The notes under the pieces: generated by a model
Told to the model about the DNA's origin: nothing
Seen by the model: only the letters and a program-made list of their open reading frames with translations
Databases searched by the model: none
Position numbers and translations under genes: made by a program
Shown here: positions 31,807-40,680 of the stretch, one piece after another
Numbering within the stretch: the stretch's first letter is position 1
How the letters are laid out: each line of letters starts with the position of its first letter
Source of the DNA: Streptomyces alanosinicus
Lineage (GTDB): Bacteria > Actinomycetota > Actinomycetes > Streptomycetales > Streptomycetaceae
DNA: 64,000 bases
Assembly: GCF_014650595.1 (NCBI RefSeq)
Contig: NZ_BMVG01000009.1
Span: forward strand, 124,001 to 188,000
Reading direction: 5' to 3'

Positions 31807-33882
31807 TCAGGCGCGCGAGGCGGCGAGCGACTCGCGGGCCGCGGCGGCGACGTTCTCGGGGGTGAAGCCGAACTCGGCGAAGAGGGTCCCGGCGTCGGCG
31901 GAGGCGCCGAAGTGCTCCAGGGAGACGATCCGGCCGGCGTCACCGACGTAGCGGTACCAGGTCAGCCCGATCCCGGCCTCCACGGCGACCCGGGCCCGCA
32001 CGGCCGGCGGCAGCACCGCGTCCTGGTACGCCTGGTCCTGCTCCTCGAACCACTCCACGGACGGCATCGACACCACGCGCGTGCCGATCCCCTCCGCCTG
32101 GAGCGCCTCCCGCGCGGCCACGGCCAGCTGCACCTCGGAACCCGTCGCGATGATGATCACCTCCGGGACCTCGGTGTGGGACTCGCGCAGCACATAGCCG
32201 CCCTTGGCCGCGTCCTCGTTCGGCGCGTACACCGGCACGCCCTGGCGGGTGAGCGCGAGCCCGTGCGGGGCGGGGTTCGTGGCGTGCCTCTTCAGGATCT
32301 CGGCCCAGGCGATCGTGGTCTCGTTGGCGTCCGCCGGGCGGACGACGTTCAGGCCCGGGATCGCGCGCAGCGAGGCCAGGTGCTCGACCGGCTGGTGGGT
32401 GGGGCCGTCCTCGCCGAGGCCGACGGAGTCGTGCGTCCACACGTACGTCACCGGCAGCTGCATCAGTGCCGACATCCGCACGGCGTTGCGCATGTAGTCG
32501 GAGAAGACGAGGAAGGTGCCGCCGTAGATCCGGGTGTTGCCGTGCAGGGCGATGCCGTTCATCTCCGCGGCCATGGAGAACTCGCGGATGCCGAAGTGCA
32601 CGGTACGGCCGTAGGGGTCGGCCTCGGCCAGCGGGTTGCCCTTCGGCAGGAAGGAGCTGGCCTTGTCGATGGTGGTGTTGTTCGAGCCGGCGAGGTCGGC
32701 GGAGCCGCCCCACAGCTCGGGCAGCACCGGGCCGAGGGCCTGCAGCACCTTGCCGGAGGCGGCACGGGTCGCGACCGGCTTGCCCACCTCGAACACCGGC
32801 AGCGCGTCCTGCCAGCCCGCCGGCAGCTCGCCCTTGCTGACGCGCTCGAACAGCTCGGCCCGCGCCGGCTGCGCGGTGCGCCACTCGGCGATCCGCTTGT
32901 CCCAGGCCGCGTGCGCCTCGGCGCCCCGGTCCAGGGCCCGCCGGGAGTGCGCGAGGACCTCGTCCTCGACCTGGAAGGTCCGCTCGGGGTCGAAGCCGAG
33001 CAGCCGCTTGGTGGCCGCGATCTCGTCCTCGCCCAGCGCGGAGCCGTGGGAGGCCTCGGTGTCGCGCGCGTTCGGGGCCGGCCAGGCGATGACCGTGCGC
33101 ATCGCGATGATCGAGGGCCGCCCGGTCTCCGCCTGCGCGGCCTTCAGCGCCGTGTACAGGGCCTCGGTGTCGACATCGCCGTCGGCGGTGGGCGCGATGC
33201 GCTGGGTGTGCCAGCCGTAGGCCTCGTACCGCTTCAGCACGTCCTCGGAGAACGCGGTCGCGGTGTCGCCCTCGATGGAGATGTGGTTGTCGTCGTAGAG
33301 GAAGACCAGGTTGCCGAGCCTTTGGTGGCCGGCCAGCGAGGAGGCCTCGGCGGAGACGCCCTCCTCCAGGTCGCCGTCGGAGACGATCGCCCAGATGGTG
33401 TGGTCGAAGGGGGAGGTGCCCTCGGGGGCGTCCGGGTCGAACAGGCCGCGCTCGTAGCGGGCCGCCATCGCCATGCCCACCGCGTTGGCGACACCCTGGC
33501 CCAGCGGGCCCGTGGTGGTCTCGACACCGGCGGTGTGCCCGTACTCGGGGTGGCCGGGGGTCTTCGAACCCTGGGTGCGGAACGCCTTCAGATCGTCCAG
33601 CTCCAGCTCGTAGCCCGCCAGGAACAGCTGGGTGTACAGGGTCAGCGAGGTGTGCCCGGGGGAGAGGACGAAGCGGTCGCGGCCGGTCCACTCCGGGTCG
33701 GCCGGGTCATGACGCATCACTTTCTGAAAGATCGTGTACGCGGCGGGCGCCAGGCTCATCGCCGTGCCCGGGTGGCCGTTGCCCACCTTCTGGACCGCGT
33801 CGGCCGCCAGCAGACGGGCGGTGTCCACGGCACACCGGTCGAGGTCGGTCCACTCGAAGCCATCGGATGTCTGCGTGGTCAT
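31807..33882 (-). CDS. tkt: transketolase
   Basis: A 691-residue thiamine-diphosphate enzyme. GNGHPGTAMSLAPAAY, the cofactor motif SDGDLEEGVSAEASS, the catalytic-Glu segment FGIREFSMAAEMNGIAL and the pyrimidine-domain THDSVGLGEDGPTHQPVEHL are present. The ATG at 33882 is used; a TTG two codons upstream (33888) is closer to GAGGA. It is the first gene of the leftward operon, reading away from an AraC-type regulator across an AT-rich palindrome that is the probable control site. Confidence 0.95.
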   Translation of the reverse strand: MTTQTSDGFEWTDLDRCAVDTARLLAADAVQKVGNGHPGTAMSLAPAAYTIFQKVMRHDPADPEWTGRDRFVLSPGHTSLTLYTQLFLAGYELELDDLKAFRTQGSKTPGHPEYGHTAGVETTTGPLGQGVANAVGMAMAARYERGLFDPDAPEGTSPFDHTIWAIVSDGDLEEGVSAEASSLAGHQRLGNLVFLYDDNHISIEGDTATAFSEDVLKRYEAYGWHTQRIAPTADGDVDTEALYTALKAAQAETGRPSIIAMRTVIAWPAPNARDTEASHGSALGEDEIAATKRLLGFDPERTFQVEDEVLAHSRRALDRGAEAHAAWDKRIAEWRTAQPARAELFERVSKGELPAGWQDALPVFEVGKPVATRAASGKVLQALGPVLPELWGGSADLAGSNNTTIDKASSFLPKGNPLAEADPYGRTVHFGIREFSMAAEMNGIALHGNTRIYGGTFLVFSDYMRNAVRMSALMQLPVTYVWTHDSVGLGEDGPTHQPVEHLASLRAIPGLNVVRPADANETTIAWAEILKRHATNPAPHGLALTRQGVPVYAPNEDAAKGGYVLRESHTEVPEVIIIATGSEVQLAVAAREALQAEGIGTRVVSMPSVEWFEEQDQAYQDAVLPPAVRARVAVEAGIGLTWYRYVGDAGRIVSLEHFGASADAGTLFAEFGFTPENVAAAARESLAASRA

Positions 33883-33935
33883 CTTCAAGAAGTCCTCGTT
33901 GGGTGTGCGATTGCTGACCTGACACGTTCAAACTT

Positions 33936-33950
33936 AAAAGTCTGACTTTT
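33936..33950. promoter_or_regulatory. AT-rich palindrome between tkt and the AraC gene
   Basis: AAAAGTC and GACTTTT flank one base, a perfect 15-bp dyad within an unusually AT-rich 40-nt stretch (about 33925-33955). Its position in the divergent region suggests an operator for the pentose-phosphate operon, the AraC gene, or both. Confidence 0.6.
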
Positions 33951-34028
33951 TCGAGGGAAGGTCGGGGTGTGTCAGCCTGTGGTGAATCTGGGACAGTGAT
34001 CGCGCGACAGGGACGGCACGAAAAGGAC

Positions 34029-34934
34029 ATGGCTGACACAACGCCCCAAGCTGAGGGATCGGGTGCGGGCGGGGAGGGGATCAGGACCTTCCCCTTCCCG
34101 ACGGAACTGTCCGTCGGCGGCGTCGGCATGCAGATCGGCTCCATGGGCACCGACCGCACCTGGCACGCCGACGCCCCGCTGCACCGTGTCCACCGCATCG
34201 ACTTCCATGTCGTCATGCTCTTCACCGGCGGTCCCGTACGCCACATGATCGACTTCGCCGAGTACGAGGCCGGCGCCGGCGACCTGCTGTGGATCCGCCC
34301 CGGACAGGTCCACCGCTTCTCCCGCGACACCGTGTACCGCGGCACCGTCCTGACCATGCAGCCCGGTTTTCTGCCCCGCGCCACCGTCGAGGCCACCGGC
34401 CTGTACCGGTACGACCTGCCGCCCCTGCTGCACCCCGACCCGGACCGGCTCACCGCCCTCCAGGCCTCCCTCGACCAGCTGCGGCGCGAGTACGAGGACA
34501 CCACGACGCTCCCGCTGAGCCTGCACACCGCGGTCCTGCGGCACACCCTCACGGCGTTCCTGCTGCGCCTCGCCCATCTCGCGGCCAGCTCCGTGGAGGC
34601 CACCCGGCAGCAGGCGGACAGCACCTTCACCCGCTACCGGGAAGCCGTCGAGCACGGCTTCGCCACCAACCACAGCGTCAGCGCCTACGCCGACACCCTC
34701 GGCTACTCCCGCCGCACCCTCGTCCGTGCCGTCCGGGCCGCCACCGGTGAGACCCCGAAGGGATTCATCGACAAACGTGTCGTCCTGGAGGCCAAACGCC
34801 TCCTCGCCCACACGGACATGCCGATCGGCCGCGTCGGGGTGGCCGTGGGCTTCCCCGACGCGGCGAACTTCACCAAGTTCTTCCATCTGCACACCGGACA
34901 GACCCCGGTGGCCTTCCGGGCGGAGCTGCGCTGA
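34029..34934 (+). CDS. AraC family regulator, probable control of the pentose-phosphate operon
   Basis: A 301-residue protein with an N-terminal cupin-like sensing domain (HRVHRIDFHVVMLFTGGPV, YEAGAGDLLWIRPGQVHRF) and a C-terminal double helix-turn-helix (VSAYADTLGYSRRTLVRAVRAATG, then IGRVGVAVGFPDAANFTKFF). It diverges from tkt. The sensing domain suggests a sugar or sugar-phosphate signal. The ATG at 34029 is chosen, though GGA is only one base upstream; GTG 33996 and GTG 33969 are in-frame alternatives. Confidence 0.85.
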   Translation: MADTTPQAEGSGAGGEGIRTFPFPTELSVGGVGMQIGSMGTDRTWHADAPLHRVHRIDFHVVMLFTGGPVRHMIDFAEYEAGAGDLLWIRPGQVHRFSRDTVYRGTVLTMQPGFLPRATVEATGLYRYDLPPLLHPDPDRLTALQASLDQLRREYEDTTTLPLSLHTAVLRHTLTAFLLRLAHLAASSVEATRQQADSTFTRYREAVEHGFATNHSVSAYADTLGYSRRTLVRAVRAATGETPKGFIDKRVVLEAKRLLAHTDMPIGRVGVAVGFPDAANFTKFFHLHTGQTPVAFRAELR

Positions 34935-34952
34935 CGCACCGGCGCCGGGGCG

Positions 34953-36365
34953 TCAGTGACCGAAGTCGAACCAGTTCACGTTCACGAAGTCGGACGGCTG
35001 GCCGCTGCTGAAGGTCAGATAGACGTCGTGCGTGCCGGTGACCGAGCCGATGTTGGCCGGGATCGTACGCCAGGACTGCCAGCCGCCGGTGTTGCCGACC
35101 GCGAAGCTGCCGATGGGCGCGTTGCCACGGCTGTCCAGCCGCACCTCGACCAGTCCGCTGACGCCGTCGGCCGCGCCGCTCGCCACTCGGGCGTGGAACT
35201 GGGTGGCCGCCGTGGAGCCGAAGTCCACGCCCTTGTACAGCGCCCAGTCGCCGTTCGCGATCCAGCCCATGTCCTGGCCGCCGCCGGTGTCCGCGGTGGT
35301 CTCGGTGCTCACGCCGGACTGGCTGTCGTAGGACTCGGCCTGGACCGGGCTGTAGGCGTCGCGGCCGCCGGACGGCGGGGGAGTGGTGCCGCCACTGCCC
35401 GGGGACTGCAGCACCTGGACGTAGTCGACGGCCATCGGGTGACCGGGGTCCGTGGCGCCGGTCGGGCCGCCACCGAATGCCGCGGGGAAGCCACCGCCCA
35501 TCGCCACGTTCAGGATCACGAAGAAGCCGTGGTTCGTGGCGTTGGCCCAGGTCGTCGCGTCCACCTGGTTCGCGGTGACCGTCTGGTAGGTGACGCCGTC
35601 GACGGCGAAGCGGATCGCCTCGGGACTCACCGAGCGGTCCCACTCCATCGTGTAGGTGTGGAAGCCCGACTGGCAGGTGGTGTCGGGGCAGGCGGTGGAA
35701 TTGCCGAGACCCGTGGTCTCGTTGCAGGGGCCGCCGGGGTCGGTGCCGCAGTGCATCGTGGCCCAGGTCTTGTTCAGGCCGTTGACGTTCTCCATGACGT
35801 CCAGCTCGCCGACGCCCGGCCAGTTCTGGTAGTTGCCGCGGTAGGACGCGCCCAGCATCCAGAACGCGGGCCAGTAGCCGGCGGCCGCGTCGCCGGTCAC
35901 ATTCGGCATCTGGATCCTGGCCGCCACGCGCAGCCTGCCGCCGGCCGGGGGACGGAAGTCGGTGCGGGTGGTCTCGATCCGGCCGGAGGTCCAGTTGCCG
36001 GAGGCGTCGCGGCGCGGGGTGATGAGCAGGTTGCCGTTGCCGTCGAGGGCGACGTTGTTCGTGCTCGACGTCATCGTCTCGACCTCGCCGGTGCCCCAGT
36101 TCGCGGCGCCGCCGGGATAGGAAGTCCCGGTGTCGTACTGCCAGTTGGAGGTGTTGACACCGGAGCCGGCCGCGCCGTCGAAGTCATCGAGGAAGAGCTG
36201 GGTCCAGCCGGAGGGCACGCCGGGCGCGGAGGCGCTGGCGGGGAGCGTGGCGGTCGTCGCGACCGCGGCCGCCAGGCCGATGGTGGCGAGTGCGGCGACA
36301 AGGGCACGGCGGACGGAGCGCCGCCGTCTGTGAACCACGGGGGGTATGCCGGAGGTTTCGCTCAT
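34953..36365 (-). CDS. secreted GH16 endo-beta-1,3-glucanase with CBM6
   Basis: A 470-residue exported protein: Tat/Sec-like signal with RRRRSVRRALVAALATIG ending ASASA, a GH16 domain (about residues 45-305) with catalytic GELDVMEN (the E-x-D-x2-E pattern), a Gly/Pro linker, and a C-terminal CBM6-type domain starting YSPVQAESYD. It should cut beta-1,3-glucans such as laminarin or fungal wall glucan. The start at 36365 has GAGAGG 7 nt upstream. A LacI-type palindrome is at 36429-36442. Confidence 0.92.
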   Translation of the reverse strand: MSETSGIPPVVHRRRRSVRRALVAALATIGLAAAVATTATLPASASAPGVPSGWTQLFLDDFDGAAGSGVNTSNWQYDTGTSYPGGAANWGTGEVETMTSSTNNVALDGNGNLLITPRRDASGNWTSGRIETTRTDFRPPAGGRLRVAARIQMPNVTGDAAAGYWPAFWMLGASYRGNYQNWPGVGELDVMENVNGLNKTWATMHCGTDPGGPCNETTGLGNSTACPDTTCQSGFHTYTMEWDRSVSPEAIRFAVDGVTYQTVTANQVDATTWANATNHGFFVILNVAMGGGFPAAFGGGPTGATDPGHPMAVDYVQVLQSPGSGGTTPPPSGGRDAYSPVQAESYDSQSGVSTETTADTGGGQDMGWIANGDWALYKGVDFGSTAATQFHARVASGAADGVSGLVEVRLDSRGNAPIGSFAVGNTGGWQSWRTIPANIGSVTGTHDVYLTFSSGQPSDFVNVNWFDFGH

Positions 36366-36428
36366 GGGGGTGCCTCTCGGGTACGGGGTGGGGTGCGCGG
36401 GTGCGCCTCCGAGAGCGCCACACCAGTC

Positions 36429-36442
36429 TGAGAGCGCTCTCA
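36429..36442. promoter_or_regulatory. CebR/BglR-like LacI-family operator
   Basis: TGAGAGCGCTCTCA is a perfect 14-bp palindrome 64 nt upstream of the GH16 start. It differs by one symmetric base pair from the known CebR box TGGGAGCGCTCCCA, so repression by a LacI-type sensor of beta-glucan oligosaccharides is likely. The stretch from here to 36621 has no gene. Confidence 0.85.
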
Positions 36443-36621
36443 AAGTGCGCCCAATGTGCTCTCCGTGCCTGCGGCCGTCAAGAGTTAAAACAAAGAATCT
36501 CCTTGGCTCTCAAGGGAGTTCACGCCGTGAAAGCGACCGCGCTGCCCGCCTTCCAGTCCGCCCACGACAGGTGCCCGCGAGCGTCGAGCCGTCGTTGCAT
36601 CGACAAGGCGGCGTTCTTGGT

Positions 36622-38295
36622 TCAGCGGCCGTCGGTCACGTCGACGAAGACGGGGTTGGAGTAGAACCAGGTGTCGGCCCATGGGTCGCCGTCGCCGGGC
36701 TCGTGGGGGACCGGGCCGTTCGGGTCGACGGCCGCGCCCAGGTAACCCGTGCCGTGCCGCTCGCCGTCGCTGCCGCGCAGCCGGACGTAGAAGGACTCGT
36801 CCCCGGCGGTGAGCGGGATGCGCAGGGTGTACGTCCCCGTGCGGCCGGACACGTCCAGTGTGCGCGCCACCCGGGTGTCGGGCGCCTGCCACGCGTCCCG
36901 GTCGGCGACCGGCCCGCGCACCGCGCCCCGGATCACGTCCACCTGCGCCAACCGCGGGACGATTCCCCGCGGGTTGGCGCGGGAGGCGGTCGTCACGGTG
37001 ACGTACAGGGTGATGCGCTCGCCCTTGCGGACGCACAGCCGGCCGCCCAGGGTGACACCGCGCCCGTGGTCGCAGTCCCGCTTCAGCCGCACGTCGAGCC
37101 CGTCGATCAGATGCCCGTGGTCCACCCAGACGCGGCCCGCGCGCAGACCCGCCATCACGGCGCGGTAGCCGTATCGGGTCACGCCGACGTGGGTGCGGCT
37201 GAAGGCGCCGGGCCAGAAGTCGCTGCCGGGCTGCGGGGTGTCCGTGTTCACCGGGTCGGGCAGCTTGCCGGTGTTGTCGAAGTTCTGCCCGGCCGGCCAG
37301 TCGCCGTTCTTCCAGGTGTCGAAGACCGTGCGGTGGTTGTCGGAGTTGGAGGTGATCGTGAACAGCCTGCCCTCGGCCAGCATCGCGTCCCACAGCCCGC
37401 CGACGGTCGCGGTCGCCCAGTCGAATCCGCCGTACGTCAGATACGCGTCCGCCGGATAGCCCGCGAAGGACTGTGCCGACGGCTTGTTCTCGTACTCGCC
37501 GCGGATCGATGTCGCGCCGCGCCAGCCGGGGATCGCCGCGCCCTGGGCGCCGGGCGCGCCCTCCATGCCGATCACGACCTCGGGGGCCGCGTCCCGCCAG
37601 GCGCGTATCTCGTGCGGGGAGTCGATACCGAGGCGCAGGGGGTGGTTGGCGAGGACGAGGACGTCGTCGACGTAGCCGGTGCGGCGCTGGTCGGCCAGCC
37701 ACCGGACGGCCTTCACGGCGTGGGCCTCGTTGCGTACGGTGTCCGCGTCGGCGGCGCCGCCCTTGTCGTAACCGAGGAGTTTGCCGTCGTAGGCCAGCTC
37801 GAACCGGGTGAGCAGGTCGACCTCGTTCGGGCCGGGCGCGGCGAACACCGTGGCGTGCTCGGCGGCCGGGATGTACCACTCCAGGCCCTGGAAGATCAGC
37901 TGGCGCGGATTCTCGGCGCGGGCCCTGACGATCTCCTGGTGCTCCAGCGCGGCGCCGTGGCGGGCGTGCCCGAAGTTGGCGTGCTCGTTGAAGACCATCC
38001 AGTCCAGGCCGTACGTGGCGGCGGCCCTGGCCTGCTGGGAGAAGGTGTACTTGGCGTCGTGGCTGTAGACGGAGTGGACGTGGTGGTCGCCGACCAGGTA
38101 GGCGAGCCGCGGATCCTCACCGCCGAGGGTGCGCCGCGGGGCGGCGAGCGCGGGGGCCGCCGCCGGTCCGAGGGCGAAGGCGGCACCGAACAGGCCCGCG
38201 CGACACAGGAGTCGGCGTCTCGACACGCCCTGGGCGTCGAGGGCGGCGGGGGAGACGGAAGGGTCGGCCCAGGTGGGCAGCTGCTGCTGGGTCAT
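36622..38295 (-). CDS. Tat-exported PHP-domain phosphoesterase (CehA/McbA family)
   Basis: A 557-residue protein with a Tat signal (SRRRLLCRAGLFGAAFALG) and a PHP-type metal site. GDHHVHSVYSHD supplies the first metal ligands; NEHANFGHARHG, ANHPLRLG and SNSDNHRT supply others. The C-terminal 150 residues form a beta-sandwich-like extension. CehA/McbA relatives hydrolyse esters, carbamates or phosphoesters. It is followed 46 nt upstream on the same strand by another Tat-exported phosphoesterase, so both may scavenge phosphate or act on surface polymers. Confidence 0.83.
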   Translation of the reverse strand: MTQQQLPTWADPSVSPAALDAQGVSRRRLLCRAGLFGAAFALGPAAAPALAAPRRTLGGEDPRLAYLVGDHHVHSVYSHDAKYTFSQQARAAATYGLDWMVFNEHANFGHARHGAALEHQEIVRARAENPRQLIFQGLEWYIPAAEHATVFAAPGPNEVDLLTRFELAYDGKLLGYDKGGAADADTVRNEAHAVKAVRWLADQRRTGYVDDVLVLANHPLRLGIDSPHEIRAWRDAAPEVVIGMEGAPGAQGAAIPGWRGATSIRGEYENKPSAQSFAGYPADAYLTYGGFDWATATVGGLWDAMLAEGRLFTITSNSDNHRTVFDTWKNGDWPAGQNFDNTGKLPDPVNTDTPQPGSDFWPGAFSRTHVGVTRYGYRAVMAGLRAGRVWVDHGHLIDGLDVRLKRDCDHGRGVTLGGRLCVRKGERITLYVTVTTASRANPRGIVPRLAQVDVIRGAVRGPVADRDAWQAPDTRVARTLDVSGRTGTYTLRIPLTAGDESFYVRLRGSDGERHGTGYLGAAVDPNGPVPHEPGDGDPWADTWFYSNPVFVDVTDGR

Positions 38296-38341
38296 GGTCT
38301 TTCGTATGTCCTCGGGGCGGGCGTCAGCGGGTCATGAAGCG

Positions 38342-40168
38342 TCAGTGGGTCATGAAGGAGGAGACGGGCAGCGCCCGGGCGACGATCCGGACATCGCCGA
38401 GACGGCCGTGCAGGATCTGGTCGATCTTGTCCGCGTACTCGTAGCCGCCGAGCAGCCAGGGCCGTCCGGAGGAGGCGATGCCGATCGCGGGGGCGTGCGG
38501 ATTGCGGGCCACGGGGCAGCCCTGCACATACATCGTCGTGTGCCGCCCGTCGTTGACCACGGCCAGGTGCCACCAGGTCTCGCGGGCGGTCTCGTCGCCC
38601 CAGTTGGTGGCCAGCTGCCGCTGGTTGAGCGGGTGGACCGCCCACTGCGGGCCCGGACCGTCGGAGAGGGACAGGGTGGCGAGCGGCTCGTCGGGGTCGT
38701 CGGTGACCGTGCCGACCGAGCCGTTGCGGCCCGTCCGGCCGACCAGACCGGACCAGGCGTGATGCGCGGCGTCCCAGTCGGCGGGCAGCCAGTAGAACGC
38801 CTCGATGGTGTAACCATCCCTGAAAGTGGCCGAGTTGAGCGGTGCGCTGTCGATCGTGCGCAGATAGGCGCCCTTCAGCGGCGACTTGTAGCCCTGGAAC
38901 TCCAGGCTGCCGTGGCCGGGCTGGTCGGGGTGGTGATCGGCCGACCAGCCGAGCGAGCCGCCGCCCACCGAGACCACGGTGAGGTCGTTGCCCCGGCCGG
39001 ACAGGTCACGGACCGTGCCGGAGACGGGTGCCTCGAAGCGCCAGTAGGCGGCCGTGCCGGGAATCAGCATCTTCGACACGGGTCGCGCCGGTCGGGCCGG
39101 CACCGGGGCGAAGCCCGAGAAACGGGCGGTGAAGTCGATGTCGACGGAGAAGCGGTCCTCGTCGCCGCTCAGCTCCATCTCCTGCCGCTCCAGCGCGTTG
39201 AGCCCCTTCTCGGCCCGGCCGAGGATCCAGGGCGAGACCGTCTCCACGTCGATGACGTCACGGTCCAGGTCGAAGTGGTAGAGGCGGATCATGGCCGCGC
39301 CGCCGAAGTAGCGGTTCTGGTAGTTCGTCAGATGCAGATGGACGTCGTTGCCCGCCGCGTTCTTGCGTATCGCGCGGCGAGCCGGCCAGTAGTGGCCGTT
39401 CAGCGTCAGGAAGATCTGGTCGTGGTCCGCGATCAGCCGGTCCCACAGCTGCTGTCCGTAGTCCGACAACGTGTCGTCGTCGACGACCAGTTCGTGGGTG
39501 GTCAGGATGACCGGTGTCCTCGGGTGCCGGGCCAGGACGTCCTTCGCCCAGGCGTACCCCTGCGCCGACAGCCGCCAGTCCAGCGCGAGCACCATCCACG
39601 TACGGCCGCCGGCCCGGAACAGGTGGTAGGTGTTGTAGCCGTCCGCCGAGGCGCCGCCGAAGGTGCGCTTGTCCCGGAAGCGCTGCGGGCCGAAGGTGTC
39701 CAGATACGGCGTGGAGCCGCGCTGGTCGTCCGTCGAGGACGCGATGTCGTGGTTGCCGGCCAGCACGCTGTAGCCGACACCCCGCCGGTCGAGGATCCCG
39801 AACGCCTCGCCGATCGCCGCGCATTCCTCCGCGGCGCCGTTCTGGGTGAGATCGCCGAGGTGGGTCAGGAAGACGATGTTGTCGTCCTCGCCGTGCTCCA
39901 GGAGATAGCGCAGCGAGGCCTCCAGCGGCGCCGGGTAGATGCTGGGGCCGTCGAAGAGGTACTGGGTGTCGGGCATCACCGCGAGCGTGAACCGGCGGCT
40001 GTCCGTGTCCGGCCGCCGGCCGCCCCGCTCGGCGGCCTCGGCGACGGACGGCAGCGCGACACCGGCCGTGGCGGCGGCGCCCAACAGCGCCGTGGCCCTC
40101 AGAAAACTGCGCCGCCCGGCACCGGCCTGCGGGGCCTCGGTGGGGCTGTGGTCATGCGAGGTACACAC
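38342..40168 (-). CDS. Tat-exported metallophosphoesterase with LamG-like domain
   Basis: A 608-residue protein with a twin-arginine leader (RRSFLRATALLGAAA). The calcineurin-like phosphoesterase domain (about residues 60-340) has AVMPDTQYL, LTHLGDLTQNG, VLAGNHDIAS, TTHELVVDDD and LNGHYW, supplying both metals. A concanavalin/LamG-type domain (about 365-600) follows with YWRFEAPVSGTVRDLSG, YTIEAFYWLP and WWHLAVVNDGRHTTMYVQG. The GTG start has GGAG upstream. It is likely a secreted or wall-attached phosphodiesterase. Confidence 0.88.
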   Translation of the reverse strand: MCTSHDHSPTEAPQAGAGRRSFLRATALLGAAATAGVALPSVAEAAERGGRRPDTDSRRFTLAVMPDTQYLFDGPSIYPAPLEASLRYLLEHGEDDNIVFLTHLGDLTQNGAAEECAAIGEAFGILDRRGVGYSVLAGNHDIASSTDDQRGSTPYLDTFGPQRFRDKRTFGGASADGYNTYHLFRAGGRTWMVLALDWRLSAQGYAWAKDVLARHPRTPVILTTHELVVDDDTLSDYGQQLWDRLIADHDQIFLTLNGHYWPARRAIRKNAAGNDVHLHLTNYQNRYFGGAAMIRLYHFDLDRDVIDVETVSPWILGRAEKGLNALERQEMELSGDEDRFSVDIDFTARFSGFAPVPARPARPVSKMLIPGTAAYWRFEAPVSGTVRDLSGRGNDLTVVSVGGGSLGWSADHHPDQPGHGSLEFQGYKSPLKGAYLRTIDSAPLNSATFRDGYTIEAFYWLPADWDAAHHAWSGLVGRTGRNGSVGTVTDDPDEPLATLSLSDGPGPQWAVHPLNQRQLATNWGDETARETWWHLAVVNDGRHTTMYVQGCPVARNPHAPAIGIASSGRPWLLGGYEYADKIDQILHGRLGDVRIVARALPVSSFMTH

Positions 40169-40224
40169 GTGTGCTCCGTGAAGGTGACGTTGACGGGAAC
40201 GGGAGGGGCGTCGATCGAGCGGGG

Positions 40225-40680
40225 AGGGCCTACGGAGCCATGGGGGCTGCGGGGACCGCGAGGGCTGGGGGCAGGAGGGCTGATGGGATCACTAGGGCTG
40301 GGGGACCGTGAGGGCTTGGGGAGTCACGAGGGCTTCGGGGATCACCAGGGCTGGGGGGATCACCAGGGCTTCGGGGATCGCGAGTGCTGCTGGACCCCTG
40401 AGGGTTGCGGGGACTGCGGGACTACAGGGTTTGCGGGGACGGGGAGGGCGGGGGGTGCTGGACTTGCGGGGAGGCAGGTCTACGGGGACTGGGGCTGTGG
40501 GGACTGTGGGGGTGTCGGGCCATGAGGACTGCTGAGCCTGCCGGGCCTGCGGGGGCGGGGATGTGGGGGGGGCTGGACCTGCGAGGTCTGCTTGGTCTGC
40601 GGGGACGGGGACCTGCCGGGCCTGGGAGGTCTGCCAGGCCTGCGGGGTCTGCGGGAACTGTCGGGGCTATGAAGGCTGTA
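40225..40680. repeat. G-rich degenerate minisatellite
   Basis: About 450 bp of imperfect 15-21-bp units built on GGGGATCACCAGGGCT and GGGGACTGCGGG, almost all G-rich on the plus strand. Runs of three to nine G recur every 6-12 nt, which could form G-quadruplexes. No codon-level selection is visible on either strand. It lies between the phosphoesterase start and the GH2 remnant. Confidence 0.75.

Noticed and set aside
30532..33945. 1137-codon plus-strand reading frame
   Set aside because: It lies antisense to tal and tkt, which have full family signatures; the open frame is a high-GC shadow.
40225..40535. Plus-strand frames through the G-rich region as genes
   Set aside because: Low-complexity Gly/Leu/Arg translations without codon bias or a plausible start.
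40225..40680. CRISPR-like reading of the G-rich units
   Set aside because: Units are degenerate, of variable length and lack spacers.
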